Assembly: GCA_964535305.1 (NCBI GenBank)
Contig: CAZHTF010000001.1
Span: 82,933 to 146,932, forward strand
Direction: 5' to 3'
Length of the DNA: 64,000 nucleotides
From: CAZHTF01 sp964535305
Lineage (GTDB): Bacteria > Planctomycetota > Phycisphaerae > UBA1845 > Fen-1342
Position 1 is the first letter of the stretch, and each line of letters begins with the position of its first letter. The notes beneath the pieces are model-generated. The model saw only the letters and a list, made by a program, of their open reading frames with translations, was not told the DNA's origin and made no database searches. The position numbers and the translations under genes were made by a program. Shown here in pieces: positions 17,445 through 26,503 of this stretch.

Positions 17445-19856
17445 ATGCAGCGATACGCTTTGACGTGTGCGGTTCTGGTCAGCTTGCTCGGCACGCGCGC
17501 GGCGGCGGGCCAGACCCATAGCTTTTCTACCAGCGGGCTTACGCTGCAACTGGCCGCGGATGGCCGCGTGTCGGGCTTGCTCGACACCGTCAGCGGCACA
17601 CAACGGATCCTCACGCTGCCGGCCTTTCAACGGCACTTTTGCGAGGTCAAGCAGGCCGGCGTGCTGCACGCACCGACCGGCTTTGTTCGCAACGGCAATC
17701 AGCTTGAATTCACGTTCGGCACGCTTGCGCCCGCGCCGGTTGTCACGCTCGGCCTGACGCTCGCCAGCAACCACATCCTGGTGCGGATCGATGCGGTGAC
17801 CAACGCTGATTCGCTCGACGAAGTGCGTTTTGTGAACATCAACAACACCAGCGGCTCGGTCAGCGGCTCGATCCTGCGCGTGCTCCGCTATTCCGACGGG
17901 CGCTTTACGGGCATCTACCCGATCGACCCCTTCACACGCAGCGACATCGGGCCGGCCGGCGCGGGCGGCTACCTATGGGCGACGGCGGTCCGCGGCCTGG
18001 CCTATCCGACCCCGATCACGCTAAGCGGGCGGGCGGTGGCCCTGTTCGCCTGCGACACGAGCGAGGCGGCCCTGTTCGCGGCGCTCGGGCAGATCGAGAC
18101 GGCCAACAATGTCCCGCTCGGCGCGGCTTCGCGGGCGCAGCCTGGGATCGATCGCTCGGCGATCTTCTGGATGAGCCTACCCAGCAGTCGCTGGGCGCAG
18201 GCGCTGTCGATCGCGCAGCAGGCGGGCGTGGGCAAGATGGTGGTCTGGGCCCCGATCTGGGCGGATGTAACGCGCTCATACGATGTCGCGCCGACCTGGG
18301 GCGCTACGCCCGCTGAGCGGCTGGCGAACCTGCAGGGCTTTCTCAACCAGCACCGCGCCGCGGGCATCAAGGTCGGGGCGCACGTTTACCCCAGCATCCT
18401 CCCGACAAACTCTTATAATTACCTGCACAACGGCTGCGACCCGCGCCTGCGGCGCGACCGCGCGATCACACTCGCCGCGCCGCTCTCGGCGTCCACCACC
18501 ACCGGGCTGATCGAGACCAGCACCGCGCCGCTGGGCTGGCCCACGCAGCCCACCAGCCAGATCACCACCGATCAGACTACCGTCGTGATTGGCCAGGAGA
18601 TCATCACGTACACCAGCCTGAAGACCGACGCGCCGCCCTTCGGCTTCCGCGGGCCGTTCATTCGCGCCCGCAACCAGCCGACGCTTGGTCCGCAGAACCA
18701 TGCCGCCGGCGCGACGATCGAGCGGCTGGTCGCGATCGATGAGAACTTCTGGTACGAGTGGGACTTGGCCAGTGGCGGCATCGCCCAGCAATGCACGGAT
18801 ACGGCCCAAGGCATCAACCAGGTCGGGTTCGACTTCGTCTACGCCGACAATCTCGAAGATTCGGAGGACCCCGAGTGGTACCTTGTCGGCCTGCTGCCCT
18901 ACGAGCTGTACGCGCGGCTGAACCCCAAGCCGGCCTGGATGGAAGGCTCGGGCTACGGCGCGTTCTCGTGGACCATGCTCGCCGTCAGCGGGCAGATTGA
19001 CTACAACTGCGCCGCGAACTTCCGCAGCGAAGTCGACCGCAACGTTACCTGGATGCTGAACCCGGCGTTTGATTTTGACGTGCGACAGCTTGGTTGGGCC
19101 CGGCCTTCGTGCTCGCCGGTCAACCACATTTCCGCCGACGAGTTCGAATACCTGCTGGCCAAGAGCATTGCGCATGACGCGGCGGTGACGCTGCAACTCT
19201 GGCCGCAGTGGATCGACTTCTGGCCCAATCGCGACGCGAACCTGTTCTTGATGAACACCTACGAGGTGCTGCGCGTCGGCAATTACTTTCCGAGCGCGGT
19301 GCGCGAGGCAGCCAAGGCCCCCGGCGTCGATTTCATGCTGTTCACCACGCCCGCGGGCAACTCGCACCTGGCGCAGACCACGCGCGTCCCGATCGCCGGC
19401 GACGCCTACCAGGTGCGCGGCTTCATTTCGAACAACGCGCTCGATGGCGAACGCTACCTGACCATCTGGCCGACCGATTCGACCCAGCCGCAAACGCTCT
19501 ACGTCTTCGGCATCACGCCCGCCGACCTGGAAGTGCGCGACTACGGCGGGACGCTGATGAGTGTGACGCCGGGGAACGGATATGTCGCTGTGCCGGTAAC
19601 GACGCGCGAGTACATCCGGCTGTTTCCTGGCATTGCCGATCCGGTTCAGACCTTCTCGCAGGCGCGGCTGAACCTTTCGACCACGCCCTGCCCTGGCGAT
19701 CTCAACGATGACCGCTTGGTCGACGAGCGCGACCTGGGTATCCTCCTGGGTGCCTGGCAGTTCGACGATGGCGGCGATCTGAACAACGACGGCATCACCG
19801 ACCAGAGTGATCTAGGTATCTTCCTGGCAAACTGGCAGAATGCTTGCGCGCCATAA
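17445..19856 (+). CDS. secreted TIM-barrel-like protein with dockerin-like tail
   Basis: A protein of 803 residues from the ATG at 17445 (a GTG directly precedes it). It has a signal peptide ending near GTRAAAG. The middle looks like a glycoside-hydrolase-type barrel: MVVWAPIWADV, AGIKVGAHVYP and GFDFVYADNLED are strand-end motifs of the kind that hold catalytic acids. Between them sits an inserted module with IGQEIITYTS and NHAAGATIERL, a pattern seen in small beta domains of other surface proteins. The C-terminus has the dockerin-like repeat (DLNDDRLVDERDL, DLNNDGITDQSDL) shared with the metalloprotease at 11282-14338. I cannot name a glycosidase family; a role in glycan breakdown is inferred. 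Confidence 0.8.
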   Translation: MQRYALTCAVLVSLLGTRAAAGQTHSFSTSGLTLQLAADGRVSGLLDTVSGTQRILTLPAFQRHFCEVKQAGVLHAPTGFVRNGNQLEFTFGTLAPAPVVTLGLTLASNHILVRIDAVTNADSLDEVRFVNINNTSGSVSGSILRVLRYSDGRFTGIYPIDPFTRSDIGPAGAGGYLWATAVRGLAYPTPITLSGRAVALFACDTSEAALFAALGQIETANNVPLGAASRAQPGIDRSAIFWMSLPSSRWAQALSIAQQAGVGKMVVWAPIWADVTRSYDVAPTWGATPAERLANLQGFLNQHRAAGIKVGAHVYPSILPTNSYNYLHNGCDPRLRRDRAITLAAPLSASTTTGLIETSTAPLGWPTQPTSQITTDQTTVVIGQEIITYTSLKTDAPPFGFRGPFIRARNQPTLGPQNHAAGATIERLVAIDENFWYEWDLASGGIAQQCTDTAQGINQVGFDFVYADNLEDSEDPEWYLVGLLPYELYARLNPKPAWMEGSGYGAFSWTMLAVSGQIDYNCAANFRSEVDRNVTWMLNPAFDFDVRQLGWARPSCSPVNHISADEFEYLLAKSIAHDAAVTLQLWPQWIDFWPNRDANLFLMNTYEVLRVGNYFPSAVREAAKAPGVDFMLFTTPAGNSHLAQTTRVPIAGDAYQVRGFISNNALDGERYLTIWPTDSTQPQTLYVFGITPADLEVRDYGGTLMSVTPGNGYVAVPVTTREYIRLFPGIADPVQTFSQARLNLSTTPCPGDLNDDRLVDERDLGILLGAWQFDDGGDLNNDGITDQSDLGIFLANWQNACAP

Positions 19857-19912
19857 CGCGGCGAGTGGGGCGGGCGCACGCGGCGGCGGAGCGGCATGTG
19901 GGGGAGCGTCGC

Positions 19913-20383
19913 TCAGCCCGGGGCGCCTGACGCATTCGATAGCGCCGCGAGCTGCACGCAGTTCTGGTGCGTCTGGCGATTCAGGGCGTCGATCGCCTGG
20001 TCGCGGGCGACGTTCTGGATTGTCATCTGCGCCAGGGCCTGGATCTGCTCGTGGTTGTGCTGCCCCAGCTCGCTGATCCGCTCCTGCTGTGCCTGGTAGA
20101 GCCGGGTGATCTCCGCAAGCGCCGCGAGAGTCTTGTGATTGTGCGATTCGAGCGCGTGCAGACGCTCGGCCTGCTCGCGCCAGGCCGTGGTTTGTGCGGC
20201 GGCGCCAAGCAGCAGCTCGTGGTTGTGTCGCTCGAGTTCCTCGATGCGCGCGGCCTGGGCACGCAGCGCCTGCCGCAGCTCGGCCAGCAGCCGATCCTGC
20301 GCGACCAGCAGGTCGAAAACAACCTGCGACTCCTTCATCTTTCGCGCGGCGTGCCGCGCGCCGACCTGCGCCGACAGGTGCAT
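19913..20383 (-). CDS. coiled-coil protein with 28-residue HNH repeat
   Basis: A 156-residue protein without a signal peptide or membrane segment. From about residue 20 to 145 it is one continuous predicted coiled coil rich in Leu, Ala, Gln and Glu. The motif HNH recurs at residues 53-55, 81-83 and 109-111, and a degenerate QTH follows at 137-139: an exact 28-residue spacing, equal to four heptads. The His/Asn residues would then fall at the same place in the coil each time and could bind ions if stacked in an oligomer. It is transcribed away from the sulfotransferase gene 73 bp to its right. I do not recognise the family. Confidence 0.65.
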   Translation of the reverse strand: MHLSAQVGARHAARKMKESQVVFDLLVAQDRLLAELRQALRAQAARIEELERHNHELLLGAAAQTTAWREQAERLHALESHNHKTLAALAEITRLYQAQQERISELGQHNHEQIQALAQMTIQNVARDQAIDALNRQTHQNCVQLAALSNASGAPG

Positions 20384-20456
20384 TGAATGCTCCGGATGCC
20401 CGTATCATGCCCAACGCGAGACTCGAGTCGCAATTACACACACAGAGTGCGGAAGC

Positions 20457-21164
20457 GTGCGGATCGTACTGACAGAATACCCGAAGTCCGGCGGAACCTG
20501 GGTCGCCAGCATGTTGGGCGACGCCCAGGGTCTGCCGAAGCGCGACCTGTACACGGACGAAAGTTGGCGCCGTTTCGGGATCTTCTCGCACCCGTGGTAC
20601 GCGCATGCCGACTCGACAGCGTTTCCGATGAGCTGTGTGATCAAGAGTCACGAATTTCCCGGCTCGCAGCGGACGCAGTTTGACGCGCGTTACGTGCACC
20701 TGCTGCGCGACGGACGCGACGCGGTGGTCTCGTTCTGGCATCACGAAAGCGACCTGGAGTTGAACAACGGTTATCGCGCGTCGTTCAACGAGAACTTCGA
20801 CGACTTCGTCCGCACTCGCGCGGAGCTCTGGGCCCGCTATGTCCGCGCCTGGCGCGCCGCGAGCGTCCCCGAATTCCGCTACGAGAATTTCCTGCGCGAC
20901 CCGGCCGGGCAGTTGCAGGCCCTGCACGCTTCGCTCGGGCTGGATTGCGACGAGACGCGGCTACACTTCGCTGTGCTGGCCAGCTCGAAGCAGCGGATGC
21001 ATCGCAGCTTTCAGAAGCTGCTGCCCAATCGCAACGTGTTCGTCCGCCGCGCCGTCGCGGGCGACTGGCGCAAGCACTTCAGCCCGCGCAATATCCTTGA
21101 TTTCAAGGCGGTCGCCGGGCGGGCGTTGATCGAGTTTGGGTATGAGCGCAATGACGATTGGTGA
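20457..21164 (+). CDS. PAPS-dependent sulfotransferase
   Basis: Transfers a sulfuryl group from PAPS to an unknown acceptor, possibly a surface glycan or lipid. The 5'-phosphosulfate loop YPKSGGTW is at residues 8-15 and the 3'-phosphate motif RDGRDAVVS at 84-92, both diagnostic. The GTG at 20457, preceded by GGAAG, places the loop close to the N-terminus as usual and gives 235 residues. The frame is open further upstream but there overlaps the divergent coiled-coil gene. The next gene begins 23 bases before this stop, so the two are translationally coupled. No signal peptide is visible; a cytoplasmic enzyme is likely. Confidence 0.88.
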   Translation: MRIVLTEYPKSGGTWVASMLGDAQGLPKRDLYTDESWRRFGIFSHPWYAHADSTAFPMSCVIKSHEFPGSQRTQFDARYVHLLRDGRDAVVSFWHHESDLELNNGYRASFNENFDDFVRTRAELWARYVRAWRAASVPEFRYENFLRDPAGQLQALHASLGLDCDETRLHFAVLASSKQRMHRSFQKLLPNRNVFVRRAVAGDWRKHFSPRNILDFKAVAGRALIEFGYERNDDW

Positions 21165-21915
21165 CAGCCTGCCGAAGCACGCCGCGCCGCTGATCGCCGG
21201 CAGCGGCGCGCCGCAGAGCATAACGGTCCGCCGCAGTGATCGACTGCTGGCCGCGTTACGGCGTGCGGTCCGCGAGCTGCCCGCGGCGACCGTCTTCGAG
21301 ACCGGCACGCACCTGGGCCTGGGGTCGACGCCGCTGCTGATCGAGGCCTTCGACGGACGCACGCCCGAAGCGTTCTACACGATCGAGGCGTCGCCGCAGT
21401 ATTACGCGCAGGCTGTGCTGAATCTGGCGTGCTACCCGTCGGTCCGCTGCGTGTGGGGGCTGAGCGTGCCGCGCGCCGCGGCGGAGGCGTTTGTCGCGGC
21501 TGACCCGCTGCTGCGTGACCCGCAGCAGCTCGCGCGCATGAAAGTCGACCACCCGGACCCGGTTGGCTTCTATCTGAACGAGATTCGCGGCGGCCACGCG
21601 GGTGAAACACCCGCCGAGCTTCCCGACGACTGGATCGGCAAGCTGCTGGCGGGCCTTGCGCCGCGCCGACCGCTCGTGGCGCTGGATTCGGCCGGCGGGG
21701 TGGGGTTGTTTGAGTTTCAGCAGGCGCTGGCGATCCTGCAGCGGCATCCCTTCGCGCTCTTTCTGGACGATACGAATCACGTGAAGCACTACCGCAGCCT
21801 GAAACTGGTCCAGGCCGACCCGCGCTTTCGCGTGCTGGATGAAGATCCGCACGACGGCTGGGCGGTCGCGCTCTTTTCCCCCAGCGAATTGGCTGCCGAG
21901 CAGCACGGCGGGTGA
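21142..21915 (+). CDS. class I methyltransferase-like protein
   Basis: A 257-residue protein with a Rossmann-type start: TVFETGTHLGLGSTPLL (residues about 51-66) resembles the SAM-binding motif I of class I methyltransferases, followed by a YTIEASPQYY strand with the acidic residue expected at motif II. FALFLDDTNHVKHY later resembles the strand with an acidic active-site turn. It overlaps the end of the sulfotransferase gene, suggesting that both modify the same molecule. The start is the ATG at 21142; a second ATG lies three codons on. Catalysis and substrate are not established. Confidence 0.6.
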   Translation: MSAMTIGDSLPKHAAPLIAGSGAPQSITVRRSDRLLAALRRAVRELPAATVFETGTHLGLGSTPLLIEAFDGRTPEAFYTIEASPQYYAQAVLNLACYPSVRCVWGLSVPRAAAEAFVAADPLLRDPQQLARMKVDHPDPVGFYLNEIRGGHAGETPAELPDDWIGKLLAGLAPRRPLVALDSAGGVGLFEFQQALAILQRHPFALFLDDTNHVKHYRSLKLVQADPRFRVLDEDPHDGWAVALFSPSELAAEQHGG

Positions 21916-22685
21916 GTGTGAGCAGGAAACGCACGCGGGCGCTGAACGTGAAAAAAGCAGCGACACCCATGCGCGCGCTTGTCACGCAGCGCGCCACGCC
22001 GCGAACTCCCCCACGTCGCAAACCGCCGTGCGAGAGCGACGCGCAGCGCCGGGCCCGCGCCGCGCGGCTGCTGGCGGCGCTGCGGCGGGCGTACGCGGAT
22101 GCGCGCTGCGCATTGCGGCACGAGAGTGCGCTGCAACTGCTGGTCGCGACGATCCTCTCGGCCCAGTGCACCGATCAGCGCGTAAACCAAGTCACGCCCG
22201 GCCTGTTCCGCCGCTACCCGGACGCGCGCGCCTTCGCCGACGCTGACGAGGTCGAGCTGCAGGACGCGATTCGCTCGACCGGATTTTTCCGCAACAAGGC
22301 CCGCAGCCTGATGGGCATGGGACGCGTGCTTTGCGGCGAGTTTGCCGGCGTCGTGCCGGACACGATGGATGCGCTGCTGACGCTGCCGGGGGTGGCGCGC
22401 AAGACTGCGAATTGCGTGCTCGGAACGTGGTTTCGCAAGAATGAGGGCATCGTCGTCGATACGCATGTCGGCCGTATCGCGCAGCGCCTGGGATTGCTGA
22501 GCACGGCGCGCGACGACAAGGACGCCGTCCGAATCGAGCAAGACCTGCTGCCACTCGTGCCCGTCGCCGAGCGCACCTGGTTTTCGCACGCGCTGATCGA
22601 GCACGGGCGGCAGGTGTGCGCAGCGCGCAAGCCGGCCTGCGGCGTGTGTCCACTGCGCGGCGATTGCCCGTCTGCGACGAGCTAG
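21912..22685 (+). CDS. nth: endonuclease III (DNA glycosylase/AP lyase)
   Basis: Removes oxidised pyrimidines and nicks abasic sites. The helix-hairpin-helix LPGVARKTAN carries the catalytic lysine (K164), and VVDTHVGRIAQRLG carries the catalytic aspartate (D183). The C-terminal iron-sulfur loop has C236, C243, C246 and C252 in the standard C-X6-C-X2-C-X5-C spacing. A basic, probably disordered extension of about 45 residues precedes the core. Starts at GTG 21912 (overlapping the previous stop), GTG 21918 or ATG 21969 are all possible, so the extension length is uncertain. The glycosylase identity is secure. Confidence 0.95.
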   Translation: MSVSRKRTRALNVKKAATPMRALVTQRATPRTPPRRKPPCESDAQRRARAARLLAALRRAYADARCALRHESALQLLVATILSAQCTDQRVNQVTPGLFRRYPDARAFADADEVELQDAIRSTGFFRNKARSLMGMGRVLCGEFAGVVPDTMDALLTLPGVARKTANCVLGTWFRKNEGIVVDTHVGRIAQRLGLLSTARDDKDAVRIEQDLLPLVPVAERTWFSHALIEHGRQVCAARKPACGVCPLRGDCPSATS

Positions 22686-22974
22686 CCGCCGGTCCTCATA
22701 CCGTCGCGCGAAAGCGTTGAAGTGCAGAGTTTATGGGACGTTCAGCGCTTTTCTCGTGGTGCTCATCAAAACCTCACTGGCCACACTTCGTATAGTGTTT
22801 GATGATGTGCCGGAAGACATGAGCAGCGGCGCGAACCGCCGCCGTATCGCAGCGCGCGGGAGATGATCTCGCGGCGTCGTGGGGGGCTCGGGTGGGGCGG
22901 TGCTTGAGGGCAGTCGCAGCGGGAAGAACCTTCGCTGCCGCAGGAGCGCGCTGCATCCGCCGATGAAGGACACA
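22686..22974. other. intergenic region before the PHP gene
   Basis: About 290 bp without a supported gene. It holds a -10-like TATAGT at 22791-22796 without a good -35, and small GC hairpins in the probable leader: GCGGCG/CGCCGC around position 22840 and GCAGCG/CGCTGC around 22920-22940. These could fold the 5' leader of the PHP gene. Confidence 0.35.
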
Positions 22975-23715
22975 ATGGCTCTGCTGAAGACGATTCTGCA
23001 CGTTCATACGAACTACTCGCACGACTCGAACGTCTCGCCGGCCGAGTTGGTGGAGGCCGCAAAGCGCGAGGGCGTCGATTGCATCGGCGTAACCGACCAC
23101 GACCAGATTCGCGGGGCGCTCGAAGCGCAGCAAATTGGCGGCGTGCGCATCATCGTCGGGCAGGAGATCACCACCGCAGACGGGCACTTGATCGGCCTGT
23201 TTCTGCGCGAGCGAATTCCGCCATGGCTGTCGGTCGAGGAAAGCGTCGGGCGGATCAAGGATCAGGGTGGCTTGGTCCTGGCGCCGCATCCGTTCCTGAA
23301 TCTGTGTGAATTCAGCCTGCAACGTGCGATCGAGCGCATCCTGCCGCTGATCGACGCGATCGAGATTCACAACGCACAGAACCCGCTGTTCTGGCAGGAT
23401 TGGCGGACGCGCTCGTATGCCCGCACGCGCGGGCTCACGCCGTACGCCGGCGCCGATTCTCACATTCGCGGGTTCCGCTGGCCGGCGTATCAGATGCTTG
23501 CGGATTTCGAATCGCCCGCCAGCTTCCTCGAATCACTCAAACAGGCGCGGTTGGTCACCGGCCGCTACGGCCCGCTCTACATGGCCACCATGGTGTTCCG
23601 CCACATGTACGAAGCCCGCTTCGGCCGGCCGTATGGCGAGTTTGGGGCGAACTGCGATCGCAGTCGCTTCTCGCGCCGATCCGCGGCGACGGCGGCTGTT
23701 GAAGCGAATCCATAG
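22975..23715 (+). CDS. PHP-domain phosphoesterase-like protein
   Basis: A 246-residue metal-dependent protein of the polymerase-and-histidinol-phosphatase family. The metal-binding motifs are in the usual order: HVHTNYSHD (9-17), TDHD (40-43), GQEITTADGHLIG, LAPHPF and finally GADSH. Proteins of this build are predicted phosphoesterases, some acting on AMP or nucleotides. The ATG at 22975 follows AAGGA by 4 bases; an earlier ATG at 22963 would add four residues. It lies upstream of pyrH with a gap of about 150 bp. The exact substrate is unknown. Confidence 0.85.
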   Translation: MALLKTILHVHTNYSHDSNVSPAELVEAAKREGVDCIGVTDHDQIRGALEAQQIGGVRIIVGQEITTADGHLIGLFLRERIPPWLSVEESVGRIKDQGGLVLAPHPFLNLCEFSLQRAIERILPLIDAIEIHNAQNPLFWQDWRTRSYARTRGLTPYAGADSHIRGFRWPAYQMLADFESPASFLESLKQARLVTGRYGPLYMATMVFRHMYEARFGRPYGEFGANCDRSRFSRRSAATAAVEANP

Positions 23716-23866
23716 CCGACGACTCGCCTTTTGCCCTGACCGACGGAGCGCAACCCGCGGCTGGCACGCCCACAGTTGCGGCACTACCATTCTGTCGAAA
23801 CGTCGCTGCGAGCTGAGGCGTTGGCCGCGGCATGTGCGGAGCTTGCCTTCACTTCGGGAGCTGAGT

Positions 23867-24589
23867 TTGTCCCCGCCGAAATACAAGCGCGTGCTGCTGA
23901 AGATCAGTGGCGAAGGGTTCTGCCCGCGCGGCGGGTTCGGCATTCATCGCACGGAGCTTGACCGCGTCGCCAGCGAGATCCACGAAGTCGCCGAAATGGG
24001 CGTGCAGATCGCGGTCGTCGTGGGCGGAGGAAACTTCATGCGCGGGGCCAGCTTCGCCGGCGAACTCGGGATTGAGCTGGCTACCGCCGACTACATGGGC
24101 ATGCTGGCGACCGTCTTGAATGCACTGGCGCTTCAGGAGGGACTGGAGCGCTTCGGCCACGTGACGCGCGTGCAGAGCGCCATCTCGATTTCACGCGTGT
24201 GTGAACCGTTCATTCGCCGCCGCTGCCTGCGACACCTGGAGAAGGGCCGCATCGTGATTCTGGCGGCGGGAACTGGCAATCCGCACGTCACGACCGACTC
24301 GTGTGCGGCGCTGCGCGCGTGCGAGCTGCATGCCGGCGCGCTGCTGAAGGCCACGAAAGTGGACGGCGTTTTCGATGCCGACCCGGCCAAGGATTCTGCC
24401 GCCAGGCTGTACGAGCACGTCACGTACAATCAGGTGATCGACAGGCGCCTGAAAGTCATGGACGTCAGCGCCATCGACGTCTGTCAGCAGCACAACGTGC
24501 CGATCATCGTCTTCAATCTGTTCAAGCCCGGCACCATGCGGCGGGTGGTGCAGGGCGAGGCGCACGGCACATACGTGGGGGCGGGTTGA
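23867..24589 (+). CDS. pyrH: UMP kinase
   Basis: Phosphorylates UMP to UDP in pyrimidine synthesis. Motifs KISGEGF (12-18), VVGGGNFMRG (51-60), AGTGNPHVTTDSCAALRA and KATKVDGVFDADP are those of bacterial hexameric UMP kinases of the amino-acid-kinase fold. The start is a TTG at 23867 with GGGAG seven bases upstream, giving 240 residues, against 241 in E. coli. An upstream open frame of about 150 codons has non-coding composition. Substitutions such as GNPHVTTDS where most enzymes have GNPFFTTDT are mild. Its stop overlaps the likely TTG start of the phosphatase gene. Confidence 0.94.
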   Translation: MSPPKYKRVLLKISGEGFCPRGGFGIHRTELDRVASEIHEVAEMGVQIAVVVGGGNFMRGASFAGELGIELATADYMGMLATVLNALALQEGLERFGHVTRVQSAISISRVCEPFIRRRCLRHLEKGRIVILAAGTGNPHVTTDSCAALRACELHAGALLKATKVDGVFDADPAKDSAARLYEHVTYNQVIDRRLKVMDVSAIDVCQQHNVPIIVFNLFKPGTMRRVVQGEAHGTYVGAG

Positions 24590-25257
24590 AACCGGCTGAT
24601 TCGTCAGCGCGTGCCGCGCCGCTATACAGCCCGCCGCCGCCAGCTCCGTCACAACCGATTTCCGCTGGCCAGGCTGCACCTTTGGCGACACCCGTCTATT
24701 TAGAACCGCGACAATGGTGGCTGTGGCTGAGCGGCCTGGTCGGCAGCCGCTACGACGGCCTGGCACACTTTGCGGTGGTCGAGCCCGGCGTGCTGCTGCG
24801 CTGCGGGCAACCACGGCTGCGCGACCTGGAGACCATCCGCGCCCAACACGGCCTGCGCACGATCGTCTGCGCCCGCGGCGGCACGCGGCACCCGCTGCGC
24901 GGCCGCTGGTTTCGCAAGCAGCAGCGCTATGCAGAGCAGCACGGAATCCGGCTGATGCACATGCCATTCTCTGACGCGCAGCGGCCGCCAAACGAAGTTT
25001 TTGACCGTTTCGTCGCCTGCGTGAGTGATCCGCAGGCGCGTCCGGTGCTGGTGCACTGCGAACAGGGGCTGCATCGCACGGGCGTGCTGGTGGCGGCGTA
25101 CCGTATCGCGCTGCAGCACTGGACGCTGGACGCGGCGCGAACGGAAATGTACTACGCGGGTTTTGAGATTCAGCGGCCCAAGCGACAGGGGCTGCTGGAC
25201 GCGCTGGCGGCCTGGTACGAATCGCGGGCGCGCGGCGTTCACGGCGAGCTGCGCTAG
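24586..25257 (+). CDS. dual-specificity / tyrosine phosphatase-like protein
   Basis: A cysteine-dependent phosphatase of 223 residues. The active-site loop VHCEQGLHRTG fits HC-X5-R with C158 and R164; an upstream aspartate in MPFSDAQRPP is the probable general acid. The N-terminal 40 residues are Ala/Pro-rich. They are followed by WWLWLSGLVG, a short hydrophobic stretch that may touch the membrane. The proposed TTG start at 24586 overlaps the pyrH stop (TTGA), so translation would be coupled. Substrate is unknown; this phosphatase group includes inositol- and lipid-phosphate enzymes as well as protein phosphatases. Confidence 0.8.
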   Translation: MKPADSSARAAPLYSPPPPAPSQPISAGQAAPLATPVYLEPRQWWLWLSGLVGSRYDGLAHFAVVEPGVLLRCGQPRLRDLETIRAQHGLRTIVCARGGTRHPLRGRWFRKQQRYAEQHGIRLMHMPFSDAQRPPNEVFDRFVACVSDPQARPVLVHCEQGLHRTGVLVAAYRIALQHWTLDAARTEMYYAGFEIQRPKRQGLLDALAAWYESRARGVHGELR

Positions 25258-25299
25258 CGCGGCGACGCGCGCACGATCCGAGCTCGGCCCCCCGGTTGT

Positions 25300-25305
25300 T
25301 ATCAT
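25300..25305 (+). promoter_or_regulatory. possible -10 element before serine acetyltransferase
   Basis: TATCAT, preceded by a GGCCCC-CGGTT stretch almost the same as that before the TATCAT at 28300-28305. No convincing -35 is seen. Confidence 0.3.
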
Positions 25306-25335
25306 GCGCGCTCCAGCAGAGCTGGCCCGCGGGCC

Positions 25336-26373
<1,038 letters not shown>

Positions 26374-26468
26374 GCACGAAGGCCAGGGTCCAGCAGGGCA
26401 CGCTCGCCCAAGCACGCCGGACCGCAACAAAGACGGGACATCCGAACCGGGCACGAACCAAACAACAG

Positions 26469-26484
26469 CGCGACGGACGTCGCG
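26469..26484. repeat. small palindrome before mtnP
   Basis: CGCGACG, GA, CGTCGCG: a 7 bp stem with a 2-base centre, just upstream of the GGAGGAAG ribosome binding site of mtnP. It may be an operator or a translational hairpin. Confidence 0.35.
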
Positions 26485-26503
26485 TGCAACGCGGGAGGAA
26501 GCG

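Noticed and set aside
18276..19493. 405-residue minus-strand open frame
   Set aside because: Antisense to the secreted barrel protein, which has a signal peptide and dockerin-like tail on the plus strand.
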